Shown piece by piece: positions 7,395 through 15,328 of a DNA stretch of 21,515 bases (its first letter is position 1; each line of letters begins with the position of its first letter). The position numbers and the translations under genes are program-made. The notes beneath the pieces are model-generated. The model did no database searches. It was not told the DNA's origin and saw only the letters and a program-made list of their open reading frames with translations. Origin of the DNA: Christensenella sp. UBA5394 (GTDB taxonomy: Bacteria > Bacillota > Clostridia > Christensenellales > CAG-138); contig DHOI01000142.1 of the NCBI GenBank assembly GCA_002409725.1, positions 1-21,515 on the forward strand, given 5' to 3'.

Positions 7395-7709
7395 ATGTCT
7401 GCTATGTCTGCTATGGTCATTACCAAGGATAATTATGAAAAGGAAGTGCTTGCATCCGATAAGCCCGTTTTGCTGGATTTCTGGGCCAACTGGTGCGCCC
7501 CCTGCCTAGCCATGTCCCCGGTGGTCGAGCAGATCGCCGCGGAGCAGACCCACGTCAAGGTGGGCAAGGTCGATGTGGAGGTACAAAAGGAGCTGGCTAT
7601 GCGGTTCAAAGTCCGCAGCATCCCTACCCTGGTGCTCATCAAGGGCGGCGTAGAAGTGAACCGCGCTATAGGCATGCAGCCCAAGGGGGAAATTCTATCC
7701 ATGCTGTAA
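7395..7709 (+). CDS. Thioredoxin
   Basis: A 104-residue thioredoxin-fold protein with active site WCAPC (Cys34, Cys37), differing from classical WCGPC by Gly to Ala. FWANWCAPC follows the usual VLLDF strand, and RSIPTLVLIKGG supplies the cis-proline near residue 79. Length is normal and there is no signal peptide, so it is a cytoplasmic disulfide reductant. The first ATG is chosen because AGGAGG lies 8 nt upstream. The N-terminus repeats Met-Ser-Ala through a 9-bp duplication (ATGTCTGCT twice). It lies directly upstream of the persulfide-handling genes and could reduce them, but a terminator separates it from the next gene. Confidence 0.92.
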   Translation: MSAMSAMVITKDNYEKEVLASDKPVLLDFWANWCAPCLAMSPVVEQIAAEQTHVKVGKVDVEVQKELAMRFKVRSIPTLVLIKGGVEVNRAIGMQPKGEILSML

Positions 7710-7716
7710 GCGGATC

Positions 7717-7744
7717 AAAAAAAGGGGCTGAGGCCCTTTTTTTT
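7717..7744 (+). terminator. Terminator after thioredoxin
   Basis: GGGC-TGAG-GCCC, flanked by an A-run and followed by eight T, starts 8 bp after the thioredoxin stop. The A-run/T-run symmetry lengthens the stem. Confidence 0.8.
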
Positions 7745-7881
7745 GCGCCGCGGCCATGCGGGAGCCTTGTAAGGCAGGGTTTTTCGGAATACCCGGCGGC
7801 AGGGTGATAAAGTCACAGAAAAGACTGGCGAAAGAATGTATATTTATTAACACAGGAAAAAATAAGAGGAGGCTTTCAGGC

Positions 7882-8112
7882 ATGGAAAGCATGGAAAAAG
7901 CGAAGTCGCGCATTCCCCTTAAACGCTGGCTGCCCACGGTGCTCTTTAGCTTGGCGGGCATGGCAGGCGGCTTTTTATTTTACCGCTATGTGGGCTGCGC
8001 TACAGGCAGCTGCCCCATCACGTCTGATCCCTACATATCTACCATCTATGGGGGCGTGATGGGCCTGCTGCTCAGCGGCGCCGTATTGCCCGAAAAAAAG
8101 GAGGGGAAATAG
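7882..8112 (+). CDS. DUF6132-family small membrane protein
   Basis: A 76-residue protein with two hydrophobic segments: one about 18-36 (LPTVLFSLAGMAGGFLFY) and one about 55-68. Between them is the hallmark YVGCATGSCPITSDPY, with two cysteines and the CPITS motif of the DUF6132 family. Such genes are often found beside rhodanese or DsrE-type sulfur-transfer genes, and here the next gene is one. The frame is open further upstream, but the start at 7882 is preferred because GAGGAGG lies at proper spacing and hydrophobicity begins soon after. Its stop is one base before the next ATG, so the two are co-transcribed and coupled. The conserved Cys pair suggests a membrane sulfur-carrier or transport role, unproven. 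Confidence 0.8.
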   Translation: MESMEKAKSRIPLKRWLPTVLFSLAGMAGGFLFYRYVGCATGSCPITSDPYISTIYGGVMGLLLSGAVLPEKKEGK

Positions 8113-8113
8113 C

Positions 8114-10588
8114 ATGGCTAAGGTCGTTATCATCGGCGGCGTGGCCGGCGGCGCCAGCTGCGCGGCCCGGCTCAGAAGGCTGGATGAGGAGATGGAGATC
8201 GTGCTTTTGGAGCGCGGGCCTTACATCTCCTATGCGAATTGTGGCCTGCCTTACCATGTGGGCGGGGTGATCGCCTCGCGCGGCGCCCTGCTGCTGCAAA
8301 CCCCCAGGGCCATGCGGGATCGGTTTAATGTCGACGTGCGCGTGCAAAACGAAGCCGTCTCCATCGACAGGGCCAACAAGACCGTAACGGTCAAGCGCCT
8401 GGATACGGGCGAAACCTATGCGGAACAGTACGATACCCTGGTGCTGGCGACAGGCTCCTCGCCTGTACGGCCCCCCATCCCCGGCATCGATTCCCCCCGT
8501 GTGCAAACGCTGTGGACGGTGCCGGATACGGATCGCATCCGCGCTTTGATCAAGGAGCAGGGCGTCCAGCGCGCGGCCGTGATCGGCGGCGGCTTCATCG
8601 GCCTGGAAATGGCGGAGAACCTGCGCCACGCGGGCCTCGAAGTCTCCATCATCGAAATGCTGGATCAGGTCATGGCCCCGCTGGATTTCGAGATAGCCCA
8701 GCTTTTGCATGAAAACATCGTTCAGAACGGCGTAAACCTCACCCTGGGCGATGGGGTGGAGGCATTTACGGACACGGGCGATGGGGTGGATATTCGCCTC
8801 AAAAGCGGCAAATCTATCAGCGCTGAGCTGGTGATCCTCGCCATAGGCGTGCGGCCCAACGGCGAGCTTGCCAAGGCCGCAGGCCTTGAGATGAACGCTC
8901 GTGGCGGCGTGGCGACGGATGCGCAGCTTAAAACCTCCGATCCTTCGATCTACGCCGTGGGCGATATGATCGAGGTTGAGGATTATATCTTCAAGGATAA
9001 AACCATGGTGCCGCTGGCCGGCCCGGCGAATAAGCAGGGCCGCATCGCCGCGGATAACATCGCGGGCGCAGCCGTGCGCTACGAGGGCACCCAGGGCACA
9101 TCCGTAGCCAAGGTGTTCGACCTCACCGCGGCCTCTACAGGCGCGAATGAAAAAACGCTGATCCGCCGGGGCCTTGTGCACGGGAAGGATTACGAGCGGG
9201 CCGTCATCGTGCAAAATTCCCATGCGGGCTATTACCCCGGCGCGTCGCCGATGACGCTGAAGCTGCTGTTCTCCATGGATGGCAAGCGCATCTTCGGCGC
9301 GCAGATCGTAGGCAGCGAAGGCGTGGATAAGCGGATTGATACCATCGCCGTGGCCACCCGCCTGGGCGGCGGTATACAAGACCTCACGCAATTGGAGCTG
9401 GCGTACGCGCCGCCCTATTCATCCGCCAAAGATCCGGTAAACATGGCGGGCTTCACGGCGGAAAACGTGCTCGCGGCCAAGGTGCGCTTTGCCGCCTGGG
9501 ACGATGTGGAGAAGAAGCCCGAGGCCATCCTGCTCGATGTGCGCGAGGATGCGGAGCTGATGGCCTATGCCCTGCCCGGGGCCGTACACATCCCCTTGGG
9601 CGAGCTTCGAAGCAGGATGGGCGAGCTGGATAAGCGCAAGGAGATCATCACCTTCTGCGCCATCGGCGTGCGCTCCTATAACGCCGCCCGTATGCTGATG
9701 CTCCACGGCTTTGAAAACGTGCTGCTTTATCCCGGCGGCACCCGCTTCTACCGCGCCACCCATTACAAGGAGGAAAACAGCATGGCTGCTCCCATGAAAG
9801 CGACCGAATCCTACAGTGACCAGGGCGATCAGGCCGCCCGCAGCTCCGCCTCGGCCGCGCCTATCGTTTCCGTGCGGCTGGATTGCAGCGGCCTGCAATG
9901 CCCCGGCCCCATCATGAAGGTATTTGAAACCGTAAAGGATATGCCGGATGGCTCCGTGCTGGAGGTCTCCGCTTCCGATCCGGGCTTCACGCGGGATATC
10001 GGAGCGTGGTGCAGGCGCACGGGCAATACCCTGGTGGGTACGGAGCGGCGGGGCAACGATTACATCGCCCGCGTGCGTAAGGGCGGCGAGGCGGCAGCGC
10101 CCGGCGTCCGGGAAACGGCCGAGGGCAAGACCATCATCGTTTTTTCCGGCGATCTCGATAAGGTGCTGGCCAGCTTCATCATCGCTAACGGCGCCGCGGC
10201 CATGGGCAGGCCGGTCACCATGTTTTTTACCTTCTGGGGGCTGACTGCGCTGCGCAAGGCGCAAAAGCAGCCTGTGAAAAAGAGCCTTATGGAGGCCATG
10301 TTCGGCTTTATGCTGCCCAGGGGCAGCCGCAAGCTCAAGCTCTCCAAAATGAACATGGCCGGTATGGGCACGGCCATGATGAAAAAGATTATGGCGGATA
10401 AGAATGTGGATTCTTTGGAGACCCTGATCCAAAAGGCTATGCGCTCGGGTGTGAAAATCGTGGCCTGCACCATGAGCATGGATGTGATGGGCATCAAGCA
10501 GGAAGAGCTGATCGAAGGCGTGGAGCTCGGCGGCGTGGGCGCATACCTGGGCGACGCGGAGGAATCCAACGTGAACCTGTTCATCTAG
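8114..10588 (+). CDS. CoA-disulfide-reductase-like flavoprotein fused to rhodanese, TusA and DsrE2 domains
   Basis: An 824-residue four-module protein. Residues 1-450 are a pyridine-nucleotide-disulfide oxidoreductase of the CoA-disulfide/persulfide reductase type: FAD motif VVIIGGVAGGASCAARLRRL, active-site Cys43 in YANCGLPY, NAD(P)H motif AAVIGGGFIGLEMAENL, and ATGSSP and YAVGDMIEV. Residues 455-550 are rhodanese with Cys515 in FCAIGVRS. Residues 585-660 are TusA with Cys596 in LQCPGPIMK. Residues 675-824 are DsrE2-like with IIVFSGDLDKVLASFIIANG and Cys785 in ACTMSMDVMG. Each keeps its sulfur-carrying cysteine, so a persulfide relay coupled to NAD(P)H reduction is inferred. The ribosome site AAGGAGGGG precedes the ATG. 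An internal ribosome site and ATG (codon 557) sit between rhodanese and TusA. Confidence 0.9.
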   Translation: MAKVVIIGGVAGGASCAARLRRLDEEMEIVLLERGPYISYANCGLPYHVGGVIASRGALLLQTPRAMRDRFNVDVRVQNEAVSIDRANKTVTVKRLDTGETYAEQYDTLVLATGSSPVRPPIPGIDSPRVQTLWTVPDTDRIRALIKEQGVQRAAVIGGGFIGLEMAENLRHAGLEVSIIEMLDQVMAPLDFEIAQLLHENIVQNGVNLTLGDGVEAFTDTGDGVDIRLKSGKSISAELVILAIGVRPNGELAKAAGLEMNARGGVATDAQLKTSDPSIYAVGDMIEVEDYIFKDKTMVPLAGPANKQGRIAADNIAGAAVRYEGTQGTSVAKVFDLTAASTGANEKTLIRRGLVHGKDYERAVIVQNSHAGYYPGASPMTLKLLFSMDGKRIFGAQIVGSEGVDKRIDTIAVATRLGGGIQDLTQLELAYAPPYSSAKDPVNMAGFTAENVLAAKVRFAAWDDVEKKPEAILLDVREDAELMAYALPGAVHIPLGELRSRMGELDKRKEIITFCAIGVRSYNAARMLMLHGFENVLLYPGGTRFYRATHYKEENSMAAPMKATESYSDQGDQAARSSASAAPIVSVRLDCSGLQCPGPIMKVFETVKDMPDGSVLEVSASDPGFTRDIGAWCRRTGNTLVGTERRGNDYIARVRKGGEAAAPGVRETAEGKTIIVFSGDLDKVLASFIIANGAAAMGRPVTMFFTFWGLTALRKAQKQPVKKSLMEAMFGFMLPRGSRKLKLSKMNMAGMGTAMMKKIMADKNVDSLETLIQKAMRSGVKIVACTMSMDVMGIKQEELIEGVELGGVGAYLGDAEESNVNLFI
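9767..9784 (+). promoter_or_regulatory. Internal ribosome site and in-frame ATG at the rhodanese/TusA junction
   Basis: AAGGAGG (9767-9773) lies 8 nt before an ATG at 9782 that is in frame (codon 557) with the 824-residue protein. Initiation here would give a separate 268-residue TusA-DsrE2 protein. The residues encoded around it (HYKEENSM, then a Ser/Ala-rich linker) are not part of either domain, so the site is free of protein-coding constraint. It could be active or a relic of a gene fusion. Confidence 0.6.
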
Positions 10589-10608
10589 CGCAGATGTATA
10601 CCGAAAGA

Positions 10609-10643
10609 AAAATAGGCCGCCCCGAAATGGGACGGACTATTTT
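10609..10643. terminator. Bidirectional terminator between convergent genes
   Basis: AAAATAG and CTATTTT close a hairpin whose inner arms CCG/CGG and CCC/GGG are separated by single mismatches around a GAAAT loop. It lies between the fusion gene (+) and the lipoprotein gene (-). Confidence 0.65.
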
Positions 10644-10659
10644 ATGCTGTATTCGTGCC

Positions 10660-11448
10660 TTAATAGTTGAAATCGCACACATACCCGCCGGAGCTGGAAT
10701 CCCAGTTCACATCGATATAGCTGACCAGCCAGGGGTCGAATACCTCGGCGGAGGTGCTTACGTCGCCGTCCACATCCACCACATAGAGGTACCAGTTGCT
10801 GATGCCGGCGTACTCCGTGCCGGATACGTTGCCCTGCACATCCTGTGAAGCGCCGGAGGCCAGGGTGGAGGGCAGCACGTCTACGCTCTCCTCGGTGCTG
10901 GTTTCCGGGGAGATATAGATGGCGTAAATTTCATAGGGGGATTCGTTGTAGATGGTAAAGGTGAAATCCTCGTCATAGATGGAGGATTCCGCCGTATCGC
11001 CGCTATCGGTGCCGGCTAGCTGGCCATTGACCACCGTCTGCTGGCCGTCCTTGTCTGTCAGCGTGGCGATGAGCCCGTCGCCAAAGGAGATCTCGATGGT
11101 GGTGCCCTGCTTTAGGGGCACATAGGTGAATTGATAGACGTCGCCATCCTCATCCAGCACGCGCACGTCGTAATTTTCGAATTCGTATTTATCCAGCGTG
11201 ATGTCAAAGGAGCCGTTGCTCTTGAGGATGCTGGTGCTACCCAGGTGATCCGAGCCCCACTCGCTGGCGGCCGTAGGAGAAACGTACAGCTCGTTGAAAA
11301 TGTAGGACGAGGCGTTCTTCACCGTTACGGTAAAGGTTTTGCTTTCGGGCGTGGCTTCCGGGATGGCGGCGGGCTCCGTTTTGCCGCCGCAGCCGGCGCC
11401 GGTGAGCAACAGGGCAAAGGCCAGCAGGCAAATAAATAGGCGTTTCAT
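10660..11448 (-). CDS. Predicted lipoprotein with two tandem beta-rich domains
   Basis: A 262-residue protein with a lipoprotein signal: basic MKR, hydrophobic 4-16, and LLTGAGC with lipidated Cys20, so it should be anchored outside the membrane. Its -3 residue is Gly, slightly non-standard. After a Pro/Glu linker come two related domains, about 38-115 and 160-250. Both open alike (FTVTVKNASSYIFNELYVSP and FTFTIYNESPYEIYAIYISP), and both contain a VxDxDGDV turn (VLDEDGDVYQF, VVDVDGDVSTS), so they arose by internal duplication. The acidic turns could bind calcium, but that is a guess. Ribosome site AAGGAGG is 5-6 nt from the ATG. I recognise no enzyme family. It lies 62 bp from the next upstream gene on the same strand. 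Confidence 0.75.
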   Translation of the reverse strand: MKRLFICLLAFALLLTGAGCGGKTEPAAIPEATPESKTFTVTVKNASSYIFNELYVSPTAASEWGSDHLGSTSILKSNGSFDITLDKYEFENYDVRVLDEDGDVYQFTYVPLKQGTTIEISFGDGLIATLTDKDGQQTVVNGQLAGTDSGDTAESSIYDEDFTFTIYNESPYEIYAIYISPETSTEESVDVLPSTLASGASQDVQGNVSGTEYAGISNWYLYVVDVDGDVSTSAEVFDPWLVSYIDVNWDSSSGGYVCDFNY

Positions 11449-11510
11449 AGGTTTCCTCCTTAATATAATCTTATTAGATTGGTTTTGCGGATGGAAAACG
11501 GGGGCGCTTT

Positions 11511-11903
11511 TCAGCTGCGAATGGCCGCATCCTTAGCGATCACGGCGTATTCCTGGGCCTGCCCCACATAGTGCAGATATAGATGGCAACCCTCATTTTC
11601 CGCCCGCTCGAGGTAAGCGTGCGGGTCGCGCAAGTCCTCTTCCAGCAGCTTGGCAAAGGCCATGGCATGCTGTGGCTCCGCCAGGGCGGCAACGGGCAGC
11701 CGCTCAGCCATGGAGATGCAGATATCGGCGCTTGATTCATCGAATTGGCTGTAATACAGACCGGAATAGGTGATCTCCACCGGCTCGCGGCCCGCGTAAA
11801 GCCCTTCCAACACCTGCTCCCATTCGCTGGTGCGCACGCGCTGGATGCAGATATTGCTGAACACCAGGCGCACGTTGCTGTTGCGGCAATATACCTCCGG
11901 CAT
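11511..11903 (-). CDS. Hypothetical protein, 130 residues
   Basis: I do not recognise this protein. It begins MPEVYCRNSNVRLVFSNICIQRV, has a central EPVEITYSGLYYSQFDESSADICISMAE and a C-terminal helical part, with no membrane segment or signal peptide. The start at 11903 is chosen over a GTG at 11912 because AAAGGAG lies 8 nt before 11903, while the GTG overlaps that site. It sits between the signalling genes and the lipoprotein on one strand, but a terminator separates it from the response regulator, so it is probably a separate unit, perhaps shared with the lipoprotein gene. Confidence 0.65.
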   Translation of the reverse strand: MPEVYCRNSNVRLVFSNICIQRVRTSEWEQVLEGLYAGREPVEITYSGLYYSQFDESSADICISMAERLPVAALAEPQHAMAFAKLLEEDLRDPHAYLERAENEGCHLYLHYVGQAQEYAVIAKDAAIRS

Positions 11904-11969
11904 GGATATCACTCCTTTGCCCTAAGAATATCAAATCATTTCCAAAGCCAATACATCCCCGAGGTATAC

Positions 11970-11998
11970 AAAAAAGAGAGGCGCTAACCTCTCTTTTG
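11970..11998 (-). terminator. Terminator after the response regulator gene
   Basis: On the minus strand AAGAGAGG, a 6-nt loop (TTAGCG) and CCTCTCTT precede TTTT. The stem is perfect, and the element lies about 15 bp past the regulator stop. Confidence 0.85.
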
Positions 11999-12012
11999 CC
12001 ATCCGCTTTTAT

Positions 12013-12627
12013 TTATTTCGCGTAGCGCCGTATCTCATTGCGGCCTTCCAGACCGAGCTTAGCCAGCACAGCGGAAACCAGTTTTTTGATATAGGGCAGA
12101 GAATAATGCAGCGCCTGGCAGATTTCCTCGTTGGTGTAGAATTGCGCCAGCAGCCGCGCCACCTCCAGCTCCCGTTCCGTGAGCGGCTCTGCGAGGCCCC
12201 GCAGCTTTTCCTCGTCCAGGGCGCTTTTGCCCTTAAGCCGCCTGCTCATATTCAGGTGGGCTTTGATGCGGGTGAGCAGCACTTCCCGTACGATGGGCTT
12301 TTTGATGTAATCCACCGCGCCCAATTCCAGGCCCCGCACCTCGTCCTCGGGCGTAGTGCGGCCGGTAAGGAAGATGATGGGGGTCTCGGCGGCCTGCTTG
12401 TGGCTGCGCAGCCTGGCGATCAACTCGTAGCCGCTGATGCGGGGCATGGCCACATCCAGCAGGATGATATCCGGCGCGAGGCCCCGCTCCAGGAGCCGCA
12501 GCGCCGTTTCGCCGGACTCCGCCAGGCTGATGTTATAGCTCGCTTCCAACAGCTCCGCTACCGTTTTGAGCAGGGACGTATCGTCATCTACCACCAGCAC
12601 GCGGCTCTTTGCCTGCATTGCACTCAT
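12013..12627 (-). CDS. Response regulator, receiver plus LuxR-type HTH
   Basis: A 204-residue regulator. The receiver spans about 8-125: acidic pocket Asp14-16 in VLVVDDD, phosphoacceptor Asp58 in [10 protein letters not shown], Thr in IIFLTGRTT, and Lys in DYIKKPI. A LuxR/GerE-type helix-turn-helix at about 146-200 opens with [13 protein letters not shown]. Its second part ([30 protein letters not shown]) is more divergent than usual: the typical T-V-K-x-H is replaced by L-P-Y-I-K-K. ATG overlaps the kinase stop by 4 bp (ATGA), so the pair is translationally coupled. Met4 is an alternative start with better spacing to the GGGGG stretch. Phosphorylation by the upstream phosphorelay kinase is expected; target genes are unknown. 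Confidence 0.9.
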   Translation of the reverse strand: MSAMQAKSRVLVVDDDTSLLKTVAELLEASYNISLAESGETALRLLERGLAPDIILLDVAMPRISGYELIARLRSHKQAAETPIIFLTGRTTPEDEVRGLELGAVDYIKKPIVREVLLTRIKAHLNMSRRLKGKSALDEEKLRGLAEPLTERELEVARLLAQFYTNEEICQALHYSLPYIKKLVSAVLAKLGLEGRNEIRRYAK

Positions 12628-15053
12628 ACCCCCTTATATTCATGATATGCGCACAAAAGCGCCTCGGCCCGCTCAAATTGCAGGCCCTCCACCGCCTCGG
12701 CAACCGCTTGCAGGCGAAGGGTTCCCTCCGGGCTGCCTTCCGCTTCGCGCAGCAGCGCCAGCGCCGCCTGGGATTGCTTCCAGTCGCAGGCGCTAATCGC
12801 ATCCGTGGCCCGATCAAAGCATTCCGCCCGGGTGAGGCGGCCGCCTTGCTCCGCATACGTCGCGGCCTTCGCGGGCAAAGCCTCCGCCAGATTGCCAAGG
12901 AGCTGTAAAAGGCCTTCATTGGCCCTTTGCCACTCCAGCAGCAGCAGCGGCAGTGCGCTTTGGATATAAGCCGCGTCCGCAGCGTGCTTTTCCATCCGCT
13001 CCGCGATCTCGCATAGTTCCGCCGCTCCCAGGCCCCGAGCGCTGGATTTAAGGGAATGGATGGGGTAAACGAGGCCCGCGGCGTCCCCGTCCGCGGCCAG
13101 GCGGCGCACCTCTTCCTTCAATTGCGCATAGGCTTCTGTGAAAAACTCCGCCCGCTTCTGATAAAGCCACAAGTCGCCGCCGCAATAGCGCAAGCCTTCC
13201 GAGAGGCAAATGTGATGGGCCGCGAGGTCGCTCTCCAGCTCGCCAAGAGCCGCGGCTTCCGCGGGGCGGGGATCGCAAAGGCGCACCTTGGTGACCAACG
13301 CCTCGGGCAGAAGGTCGCACACGGCCGCTTCCAGCTGACCGGCCGCCACCGGTTTGGAGAGATATTGCGCAAAGCCCGCGCAGAGCAAGCGTTCCCTAGC
13401 CCCGGCGGTAGCGTCCGCAGTCACGGCGACTGCGGGCGTGCCCGCAAGCAGTCCCTCGCCGCGCAGCGCATGCAGCAGGGCCACGCCATCCATGCCGGGC
13501 ATCATATAATCCATTAAAAGCACATGGTAGCGCGTGGCCCGCGCCTTTTCCATGGCTTCTTCGCCGCTTTGCGCCGTATCCACCCGCAGCAGGGTGCGCT
13601 GCAAAAGCGCCTTGATGACCTTGAGGTTTTCCGGGTTGTCGTCCACGGCCAGCACCCGCCCCTCCGGGGCCAAAAAGCTCGCGCCGCGCTGCTCACCCCG
13701 CGCCCCCTGCTTTTGCGAAAGATCCAGCGGAGCAGGTTTTCCTTGCGCCTGCTGGGGCAGCTCCACGCCAAAGGTGCTGCCCCGGCCATATTCGCTTTGC
13801 ATGAAGACCCGGCCGCCCATTTTTTCCGCCATCTCCTTGGCGATGGCCAGGCCTAGCCCCGTGCCCTCGATGCTCTGGTGCGCGCAAAGATCCACCCGGC
13901 TGAAGGCCTCGAAGAGGCTGCCCAGGCTTTCTTCCCGTATGCCGATGCCCGTATCGGCCACGGATAGGCGCAGCAGCACCTCGCCGGGGCGGCTGCCCGT
14001 GCTTTGCGAAACCGAGAGCGCGATGGAGCCTTCGCGCGTATATTTGGTCGCGTTGCTCAAAAAATTGGCTACGATCTGCTTGATATGCAGCGGGCTGCCG
14101 ATTAGAACCGGGCAGAGGGGGCCCTCGGCATCAAGGCGAAAGGCGAGGCCCGCCTTCTGCGCCTGCCTGCGGCCCAGTGCGTCCAGCTCCAGCAGCAGGG
14201 GGGCCAGCTCATAGGGCCGGCAGGCGATATCCAGCTTGCCCGCCTCGATCTTGGACATATCCAATATATTGTTGATGATACCCAGCAGCATTTCGCCTGC
14301 CTGCTGCACATCGTCGCTATAGCCCCGCACCTGGTCGCTCACGGCATGGCGCAGGATCATTTGGTTCATGCCCAATATGGTGTTGATAGGCGTGCGGATC
14401 TCGTGGCTCATATTGGCCAAAAAGGCGCTCTTGGCCCGGCTGGCCGCCTCGGCCTCGGCCCGGGCCTGTTCCAAAAGGGTCTGCTGGCGCTGATACATGC
14501 GGAATTGGGCATACATCGTCACCCCCAGCACCAGGCTCACGATCAAAAAGGAGGATACGATATCCACCACGCGGGCAGATTCGGAAGGGAAGGGCCGCAC
14601 GCCCTGCGGGTTCAGATAAGCATAGGCGCACAGGCCGATGTAAACCGCGCACTCGAGCAAGGCCACCAGAAACATCTTTTTCCCCTCTAGCATGTATACG
14701 GTAAAGACCACGCCGAAAATGAAGAAGGAGGGCATGCCGCCCGCATAGCCGCCCGAGGAGAAAAAGAGGAAGGAGAAGAGGATGAGGAAGATGGCCACGA
14801 TGGTGATGGTATAGCAGGGCTGGTAGCGCCCGCTTTTAGAGGCATAGAGCAGCAGTGCCAGGGAAAGGACCCCGGTAACGATGTTGAGTAGGATGGTGGC
14901 TAGGCCCGTGCCCAAGGCGGCGGAAAGCACCAGCATCACCAGGCAGTTAGCCGCGCCGGCCATGGCCAGCACGTTAAACAGCTTGACCCGCAGATCCAGC
15001 TCGCCGCCGAAGAAGGTTTCTTTGAGCCTTGCAAGCGTTTTCCTCATAGACAT
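12624..15053 (-). CDS. Hybrid sensor histidine kinase with Hpt domain
   Basis: An 809-residue membrane phosphorelay kinase. Six hydrophobic segments fill residues about 25-190 with short loops and no large extracellular domain, so it may sense within the membrane (MASE-like). A coiled coil at 192-212 leads into HisKA with the phospho-His217 in [14 protein letters not shown]. HATPase follows at about 320-440 ([30 protein letters not shown]). A receiver spans about 475-590 with Asp515 in [14 protein letters not shown]-terminal Hpt has His666 in [20 protein letters not shown]. The path His217 to Asp515 to His666 to the partner regulator Asp58 is complete. The initiator could be Met1 or Met3; both lie near a weak GGGG. 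An extended -10 promoter lies 30 bp upstream. Confidence 0.93.
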   Translation of the reverse strand: MSMRKTLARLKETFFGGELDLRVKLFNVLAMAGAANCLVMLVLSAALGTGLATILLNIVTGVLSLALLLYASKSGRYQPCYTITIVAIFLILFSFLFFSSGGYAGGMPSFFIFGVVFTVYMLEGKKMFLVALLECAVYIGLCAYAYLNPQGVRPFPSESARVVDIVSSFLIVSLVLGVTMYAQFRMYQRQQTLLEQARAEAEAASRAKSAFLANMSHEIRTPINTILGMNQMILRHAVSDQVRGYSDDVQQAGEMLLGIINNILDMSKIEAGKLDIACRPYELAPLLLELDALGRRQAQKAGLAFRLDAEGPLCPVLIGSPLHIKQIVANFLSNATKYTREGSIALSVSQSTGSRPGEVLLRLSVADTGIGIREESLGSLFEAFSRVDLCAHQSIEGTGLGLAIAKEMAEKMGGRVFMQSEYGRGSTFGVELPQQAQGKPAPLDLSQKQGARGEQRGASFLAPEGRVLAVDDNPENLKVIKALLQRTLLRVDTAQSGEEAMEKARATRYHVLLMDYMMPGMDGVALLHALRGEGLLAGTPAVAVTADATAGARERLLCAGFAQYLSKPVAAGQLEAAVCDLLPEALVTKVRLCDPRPAEAAALGELESDLAAHHICLSEGLRYCGGDLWLYQKRAEFFTEAYAQLKEEVRRLAADGDAAGLVYPIHSLKSSARGLGAAELCEIAERMEKHAADAAYIQSALPLLLLEWQRANEGLLQLLGNLAEALPAKAATYAEQGGRLTRAECFDRATDAISACDWKQSQAALALLREAEGSPEGTLRLQAVAEAVEGLQFERAEALLCAYHEYKGV

Positions 15054-15079
15054 GCCCCATTCATCGCATCTTTTTATTT

Positions 15080-15088
15080 ATTATAACA
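15080..15088 (-). promoter_or_regulatory. Extended -10 promoter for the kinase/regulator operon
   Basis: Minus strand TGT-TATAAT. The -35 at 17 nt (TTCAGC) is weak, which the extended -10 can compensate for. It lies about 27 bp before the kinase ATG. Confidence 0.5.
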
Positions 15089-15235
15089 TCCCAAGCCGGG
15101 CAGCTGAAGTAACCCCGGGTATATTGTTTCGCTGTGCGTGGGCGGCCCCCGTGCGGGCGCGCCCGATGGCTGCGCGTAAAATGCCGCTTTCGCGCCCTTG
15201 CTATGGAGGCGCGGATGCGGTAAGCTATTATAAAC

Positions 15236-15249
15236 AGAACGATAGTTCT
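15236..15249. promoter_or_regulatory. LexA (SOS) box-like palindrome before the phage cassette
   Basis: AGAAC-GATA-GTTCT contains the GAAC-N4-GTTC core of Bacillota LexA/DinR sites. It lies immediately downstream of an A+T-rich TATTATAAA stretch (15226-15234) that could be a -10, so LexA bound here would block initiation. No convincing -35 was found. The four central bases do not follow the extended consensus. The 8-base core is expected about 0.3 times per window by chance, so position is the main support. Confidence 0.4.
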
Positions 15250-15270
15250 AATATGCGTAAGATGATGCAG

Positions 15271-15295
15271 GGCAGCCGCGAGGCTGCTCTTTTAT
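15271..15295 (+). terminator. GNRA-loop terminator/attenuator in the phage-cassette leader
   Basis: GCAGCC and GGCTGC close on a GCGA tetraloop, followed by TCTTTT. It sits between the putative promoter/LexA-like site and the tail-fibre gene, about 35 bp before its ATG. No gene ends just upstream, so it either ends a short leader RNA of 40-60 nt or attenuates the cassette. Confidence 0.6.
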
Positions 15296-15328
15296 CATAC
15301 ACAAAATTAAGGCAAAGGAGGATACAAG

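Noticed and set aside
8072..9391. 439-codon minus-strand ORF opposite the flavoprotein domain
   Set aside because: High-G+C shadow of a clearly real gene; His/Ala/Gly-rich with no recognisable domain.
9419..10432. 337-codon minus-strand ORF opposite rhodanese/TusA/DsrE2
   Set aside because: Same shadow effect; the plus strand has conserved catalytic cysteines.
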